17,947 nt of DNA from an uncultured Oscillospiraceae bacterium (GTDB lineage Bacteria > Bacillota > Clostridia > Oscillospirales > Oscillospiraceae), in the NCBI GenBank assembly GCA_947627085.1, contig CANQUO010000016.1:1-17947 (forward strand). The letters run 5' to 3'. Positions 14,554 through 17,947 of this stretch are shown here, one piece after another. The translations under genes were made by a program, and so were the position numbers. Numbering within the stretch: position 1 is the stretch's first letter; each line of letters opens with the position of its first letter. The notes below the pieces were generated by a model. That model was not told the DNA's origin and made no database searches. It worked only from the letters and a program-made list of their open reading frames with translations.

Positions 14554-14868
14554 TTATTCATAGAGCATGACCGCGATTTGCCGGTTAAGCTCCTCCCGGT
14601 CCATGCTCCCCTCTATGCGGTGTACCTCCTTGCCGCCCCGGAAAAAGAGCAGGGTGGGCATGGCGTCGATGCCGAACCGCTCGGCGATGTCCCACTCATG
14701 GGTGATGTTGATCTCAATAAACCGGATACCGGCCAGGTCCGCGGCGGCCTCCTTATAGACGGGCTCCAGCATAACGCACGCCCCGCAGTAGTCGCCGTAG
14801 CAGTCCACCACGGCGTATTCGGTGTCGATGAGACTGTCAAAGGTCTTGGCTGTTGCCTCTTGGATCAT
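14554..14868 (-). CDS. Thioredoxin-like protein with atypical CGAC centre
   Basis: A 104-residue thioredoxin-fold protein. VVDCYGDYCGACVMLEPVY holds the redox pair Cys28 and Cys31 in CGAC instead of CGPC, with Tyr in place of the usual Trp before it. The cis-proline loop is DAMPTLLFFRGG (Pro71) and a C-terminal helix follows. There is no signal peptide, so it is cytosolic. GGAGGAAG (14880-14873) precedes the ATG; the ATG overlaps the stop of the upstream gene by 4 nt (ATGA). The altered centre changes the expected redox potential relative to TrxA at 7225-7533. The partner is probably the FTR-like protein immediately downstream and not TrxB. The substrate is unknown; the exporter's cargo or the folding factor's client is a reasonable guess. 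Confidence 0.9.
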   Translation of the reverse strand: MIQEATAKTFDSLIDTEYAVVDCYGDYCGACVMLEPVYKEAAADLAGIRFIEINITHEWDIAERFGIDAMPTLLFFRGGKEVHRIEGSMDREELNRQIAVMLYE

Positions 14869-15734
14869 TTCGCTTCCTCCAATCTCTTAAGGGCTATGTT
14901 GTAGAGAATCTCCCACATTTTGGAGTCCATAAAGCTTCCCTCCGCCTGCTCGCCGGTATAGCCGTTATCGGCGTAGAGCTTCCGCTCCTCCTCTCCGAAG
15001 GAGACGCCGTATTTGGCGCAGAAGGCCCGGCTCACGGCCAGGGCGAGGAATTGCGGGCGGAGCTGATTTTTGAAGTTTTCCATTACCTCCTCGTCCGTCA
15101 GAAAGTCCGTCCCCTCCTCGGGAACATGGGGGTCGATGCCCTCCTGCTCGTACATCTCCAGCATCTCCTTGGCGGCCTTGTCCGTCCACGTCTCCTGCTC
15201 CGCCTCGTCCACCTCATATTCGCTTCTGGCGATCAGCTCCTCCCGGATGGCCGCGGACAGGTGCTTGGCGGAGAGAGAGCGGTTCTGCTCCTCGGTCTTA
15301 TTTTTGATGTACACCCGGTAGCCCTCCACGGTGTCCACGCCGTCGATGTTCTCGTCCCGGATAAGCGCATCGTCGATCTCGGCCGGTGCGCGGCGGACGA
15401 TCCTCTTCACCGTGAGGAGGGCGGGCGCGCCACTGAGCTCCGTCTCCACCGTGCCGCCGGGAGCGGAACCGAGAACGGCTTTCTCCGCCGCCTCCGCTCC
15501 GGGCATGCTCCGGCCCGGGTAGATGAGGACGGTCCGACCGGCGTATTTCCCACCGGCGGCACAAAAGACCGTGTCCCCAATCTGAACCTCCCGGACCTCC
15601 GTCTCCGTGGAGCGCTGGGCGGCCAGGGCCTCCAGCAGAGCGTCCACACTGGCTTCGTCCACATGCCAGTCCGGGATGCCCTCCGGCGTGGGAATGAGCT
15701 CCACGTCATAGAGCTTTGTCACTTTTGTTTTCAT
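14865..15734 (-). CDS. Trigger-factor-like / FKBP-type peptidyl-prolyl isomerase-related folding protein
   Basis: A 289-residue protein with no signal peptide or membrane span. Residues of about 50-115 resemble a degenerate FKBP domain: VQIGDTVFCAAGGKYAGR, then YPGRSMPGAEAAEKAVLG and GGTVETEL, ending LLTVKRIVRR. From about 115 it is helical and highly charged, with IDDALIRDENIDGV, AIREELIARSEYEVDEAEQE and NFKNQLRPQFLALAVSRAF, recalling the C-terminal chaperone arms of trigger factor. The N-terminal ribosome-docking domain of trigger factor is absent. The ATG at 15734 follows AAAAGGAGG and overlaps the stop of the ABC gene (ATGA). The frame is open 97 codons further upstream but that is antisense-like noise inside the ABC gene. 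It is translationally linked to both neighbours, so a chaperone role for the exported substrate or for the transporter is inferred. The exact family is uncertain. Confidence 0.65.
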   Translation of the reverse strand: MKTKVTKLYDVELIPTPEGIPDWHVDEASVDALLEALAAQRSTETEVREVQIGDTVFCAAGGKYAGRTVLIYPGRSMPGAEAAEKAVLGSAPGGTVETELSGAPALLTVKRIVRRAPAEIDDALIRDENIDGVDTVEGYRVYIKNKTEEQNRSLSAKHLSAAIREELIARSEYEVDEAEQETWTDKAAKEMLEMYEQEGIDPHVPEEGTDFLTDEEVMENFKNQLRPQFLALAVSRAFCAKYGVSFGEEERKLYADNGYTGEQAEGSFMDSKMWEILYNIALKRLEEAK

Positions 15735-17440
15735 ACTGCCTCCTTTTCGCCGCGACGGGCGAAGGTCTGATAATATGCGTTGGTCCGGAGCAGCTCCTCC
15801 GGTGTGCCCATGCCCACGATATGGCCGTTGTCCATGACGATGACCTGATCCGCGGCCAGAGTGGCCCGGAAGCTGTGGGCAATCATCACGGTGGTGCGGC
15901 CCTCCATCAGGTGGTCGAGAGCAGTGGACACCTGATCCTCGCACTTGGCGTCCAGATTGCTGGTGGCCTCGTCCAAAAGGAGATACCGGGGGGAACGGAG
16001 CACCGCACGGGCGATGGCCAGGCACTGTCTCTGACCGCCGGAGAAATTGCTCCCACCGGGGCCCACCTCCGCGTCGAAGCCGCCGGGAGTCTCTATAATG
16101 AAGTCGTAGGCATTGGCCAGCCTTGCCGCCTTTTCAAGCTCCTCCTCGCCGATCTCCCGCTCTAAGCCGTAGGTCAGGTTTTCCCGCACCGTACCGGACA
16201 TGAGGGGCGTGTCCTGGGCCACGATGGCCAGTGCCCGCCGCCAGGAGTCCAGGCTGTAATCCTCCACATCCCTATCCCCAAAGAGTATGCGGCCGCTGTC
16301 CGGCTTGTACATCCGCTCCAGCAGCTTCAGTACAGTGGATTTACCCGCGCCGTTGGTGCCCACGATGGCCGTGACCTTGCCCCGGGGTAAACGGCAGGAA
16401 ATATCGGACAGCACCGGCACGTCCTTATAGGCGAAGGAGACGTTCTCCAGAACGATGTCCTCCTCGCCGTCAACGGCCTGGCCGCCGCCTGTCTCATCCG
16501 CCTGCTCCAGCAGCTGGGACACTTTCTTCAGGGCGCCGTTGGCGCCGATAATGGAGCCGAAAGCCATGAACAGGTTTGACAGGTGTATCGACACCATGGA
16601 CGAGAAGCCGTAAAAGATGATAAGCGTCCCCACGCTCAGGGTCCCGTCGTTCACCATCTTGCCGCCGGCCACAAAGGATATGGCCAGGGACATGCATCCA
16701 AGGACCTGGATGCTGATGGCGATGTAACCGACGGTGCTCTGGGCGTAAAGATCGGTCCAGTATTGGCGCTTGAAGATGGCCATGGACTTGTTCTTCTCGT
16801 ACCCCTCGGTGCCCAGGGCCCTGATGAGCCGCAGATTGTGTACGTGCTCGGTCATGTAGCCCACGGTCTTGGCGGAGGCTCTGGTCCCCAGCAGGGAGGA
16901 GTGGTAGGAGAGTACGGAGTATATCGCGCCAATGCCGATGGTGGCGGGGATGATCAGCAGCGACCATGTGGCCAGGCCGGTGTGGAACTTGAAAAGCTGG
17001 GTGAACGCCGTAACTGTGGCGTAGACCGTGGTGATACAGCTTATGCCCACGGTGATGTACGTGCTGGCGGAGCCGGGGTCCGACGTGACACGGCTCACCA
17101 GGTCGTTGGCGCTCTCGGTGTCGTAGTAGCACAGGGGCAGGCGCATCAGCTTGTCCCAAATCTTCACGCGCACGCCCGCGCCGATCTTCTGATCCACAAG
17201 GCCGCCATAATACGTCTCGAACACGGTGGCGGCCACGGTGAGGGCCAGGTTCACCGCGTAGCGGACAAGCCTTTGCCCGTCTATGGCACTCTGGCTGGCG
17301 TCGATGATGGACGCCGTCAGCTCCACGCTGGCAAGCCCCAGAGTCACCTCGATCACCGATACGATCAGGAGTACAAGCATGGATATCCAGGGCAGTCTCA
17401 CGCCCCGGAAGATATTGACGTAGCGTTTTATCGCCTTCAT
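15731..17440 (-). CDS. ABC exporter half-transporter (membrane domain plus ATPase), second of pair
   Basis: A 569-residue type-IV ABC exporter subunit. The membrane domain occupies about 15-300 with hydrophobic segments near 18-40, 62-78, 130-150, 158-178, 238-258 and 268-292. The ATPase domain has Walker A GTNGAGKS (361-368), the Q-loop VAQD (Gln409), signature FSGGQRQ (466-472), Walker B YLLLDEATSNLD (486-497, Glu491 intact) and the H-loop His522. Both catalytic Glu and His are present, so it should be ATP-hydrolysing. The start ATG overlaps the stop of the preceding ABC gene (ATGA), and the stop overlaps the next start in the same way. Paired half-genes suggest a heterodimer. The substrate is unknown; the layout recalls CydDC-type and peptide exporters, but no peptidase domain is present. 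Confidence 0.92.
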   Translation of the reverse strand: MKAIKRYVNIFRGVRLPWISMLVLLIVSVIEVTLGLASVELTASIIDASQSAIDGQRLVRYAVNLALTVAATVFETYYGGLVDQKIGAGVRVKIWDKLMRLPLCYYDTESANDLVSRVTSDPGSASTYITVGISCITTVYATVTAFTQLFKFHTGLATWSLLIIPATIGIGAIYSVLSYHSSLLGTRASAKTVGYMTEHVHNLRLIRALGTEGYEKNKSMAIFKRQYWTDLYAQSTVGYIAISIQVLGCMSLAISFVAGGKMVNDGTLSVGTLIIFYGFSSMVSIHLSNLFMAFGSIIGANGALKKVSQLLEQADETGGGQAVDGEEDIVLENVSFAYKDVPVLSDISCRLPRGKVTAIVGTNGAGKSTVLKLLERMYKPDSGRILFGDRDVEDYSLDSWRRALAIVAQDTPLMSGTVRENLTYGLEREIGEEELEKAARLANAYDFIIETPGGFDAEVGPGGSNFSGGQRQCLAIARAVLRSPRYLLLDEATSNLDAKCEDQVSTALDHLMEGRTTVMIAHSFRATLAADQVIVMDNGHIVGMGTPEELLRTNAYYQTFARRGEKEAV

Positions 17441-17947
17441 TGCTCCGCCTCCCTCTCTCTGGCCTGGGCGGCCACCATCTCGCCGAACAGCGGGCAGGCG
17501 GCCATAAGGCTGTCGTAGGTCCCCTGGCCCACCAGCTCCCCGTCCTCCAGGACCACGATCTTGTCCACATCGCGGGTGAGGTTCAGATCGTGAGTGACCA
17601 TGATGATGGTCTTGCCGGAGAAGGTAGTGAGCACAGCGTCCTGGACCCCCCTGGCCGTCTGGGCGTCCAGGGCCGAGGTGGGCTCGTCAAGCAGAAGCAC
17701 GTCCGCGCCCCGCAGGAACTCCCGGGCCAGCACCAGCCGCTGGACCTGCCCGCCGGACAGGGAACCGCCAGAGGGAGCGATCTGCGTATCCAGCCCCTCG
17801 GGCTGCCTGTCGATGTATTCGGCTATTCCCGTTATCCGGGCGGCCTCCATGAGCTCCTCGTCCGTGACCTCCCGGCCCACGCCATAGGTCAGCGCCTCGC
17901 GCACGGTGCCGCTGAATATCTCAGGCCGTTGTTGGACATATGAGAAG
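17437..17947 (-). CDS. ABC exporter half-transporter, first of pair (only the ATPase end is in the window)
   Basis: The C-terminal 169 residues are visible, and the frame is open at the window edge. It starts inside the ATPase domain at the Q-loop (YVQQRPEIFSGTVREAL), followed by signature LSGGQVQRL, Walker B VLLLDEPTSALD with intact Glu, and the H-loop MVTHDLN. Walker A and the membrane domain lie beyond the right end. A GTG at 17904 is in the middle of the domain and is not a start. The stop overlaps the next ABC gene's start by 4 nt. With its partner it would form a heterodimeric exporter, and it is the most upstream visible gene of the operon. Confidence 0.93.
   Translation of the reverse strand, partial: FSYVQQRPEIFSGTVREALTYGVGREVTDEELMEAARITGIAEYIDRQPEGLDTQIAPSGGSLSGGQVQRLVLAREFLRGADVLLLDEPTSALDAQTARGVQDAVLTTFSGKTIIMVTHDLNLTRDVDKIVVLEDGELVGQGTYDSLMAACPLFGEMVAAQAREREAEQ

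Noticed and set aside
14245..15770. Plus-strand open frames opposite the FTR-like, thioredoxin-like and trigger-factor-like genes
   Set aside because: They are antisense to genes with clear motifs, ribosome binding sites and ATGA overlaps. The frames have no protein-like motifs.
15735..16025. N-terminal extension of the trigger-factor-like frame
   Set aside because: It lies inside the ATPase domain of the ABC gene in another frame and is Gly/Arg/Pro/His-rich noise. The ATG at 15734 has a strong ribosome binding site and an ATGA overlap.
1..17947. CRISPR arrays, tRNA or rRNA genes, riboswitches
   Set aside because: No regularly spaced repeats, no cloverleaf-like or rRNA-like stretch and no recognisable riboswitch core were seen on reading; a covariance-model scan was not possible.

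Overview
The window looks like the chromosome of a GC-rich, low-oxygen member of the Bacillota, most likely a gut-type Clostridia of the Oscillospiraceae/Ruminococcaceae kind. This is inferred from strong AGGAGG-type ribosome binding sites, a linked asp23-yloV pair as in Bacillus and clostridia, a SpoVT/AbrB-type regulator fragment, a clostridial ferredoxin-thioredoxin-reductase-like protein and hexuronate fermentation genes. No 16S gene or other taxonomic marker is present, so no genus is claimed.

Left region (1-4608, + strand): a hexuronate catabolic operon. It holds the end of a KDPG aldolase gene carrying an extra C-terminal glyoxalase-like domain, two tandem PfkB-family kinases of the 2-keto-3-deoxygluconate kinase type, and uxaC (glucuronate/galacturonate isomerase). 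It closes with a strong terminator. Together these cover the first step (isomerisation) and the last two steps (KDG phosphorylation, KDPG cleavage) of the route to pyruvate and glyceraldehyde-3-phosphate. The intermediate oxidoreductases and dehydratases are not in the window.

Middle region (4672-12290): housekeeping genes. On the minus strand lie asp23 (yloU-like) and a DhaL/DegV-type kinase (yloV/fakA-like), translationally coupled. A one-span small membrane protein gene lies on the plus strand. Thioredoxin (minus) and thioredoxin reductase (plus) are divergent from promoters whose -35 boxes coincide. After trxB come dut and two overlapping U32-family genes of the tRNA/rRNA hydroxylation type (TrhP-like and RlhA-like).

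Accessory region (about 12340-14340): composition drops abruptly to AT-rich. The region holds a predicted lipoprotein, a minus-strand protein with an SSB-like acidic tail ending DDDLPF, and a recombination scar near 13640-13660 where two oppositely oriented gene fragments meet. A SpoVT/AbrB gene is cut after 33 codons by a roughly 190-bp element with imperfect terminal inverted repeats.

Right region (14341-17947, minus strand): a compact operon of five genes, four of whose junctions are visible (three ATGA overlaps and one 12-nt gap). In transcription order it encodes an ABC exporter half (partial at the window edge), a second ABC exporter half, a trigger-factor-like/FKBP-like protein, a thioredoxin-like protein with a CGAC centre, and a small ferredoxin-thioredoxin-reductase catalytic-chain-like protein. 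This combination of heterodimeric exporter, folding factor and dithiol electron-transfer pair is the best candidate for an undescribed system here.
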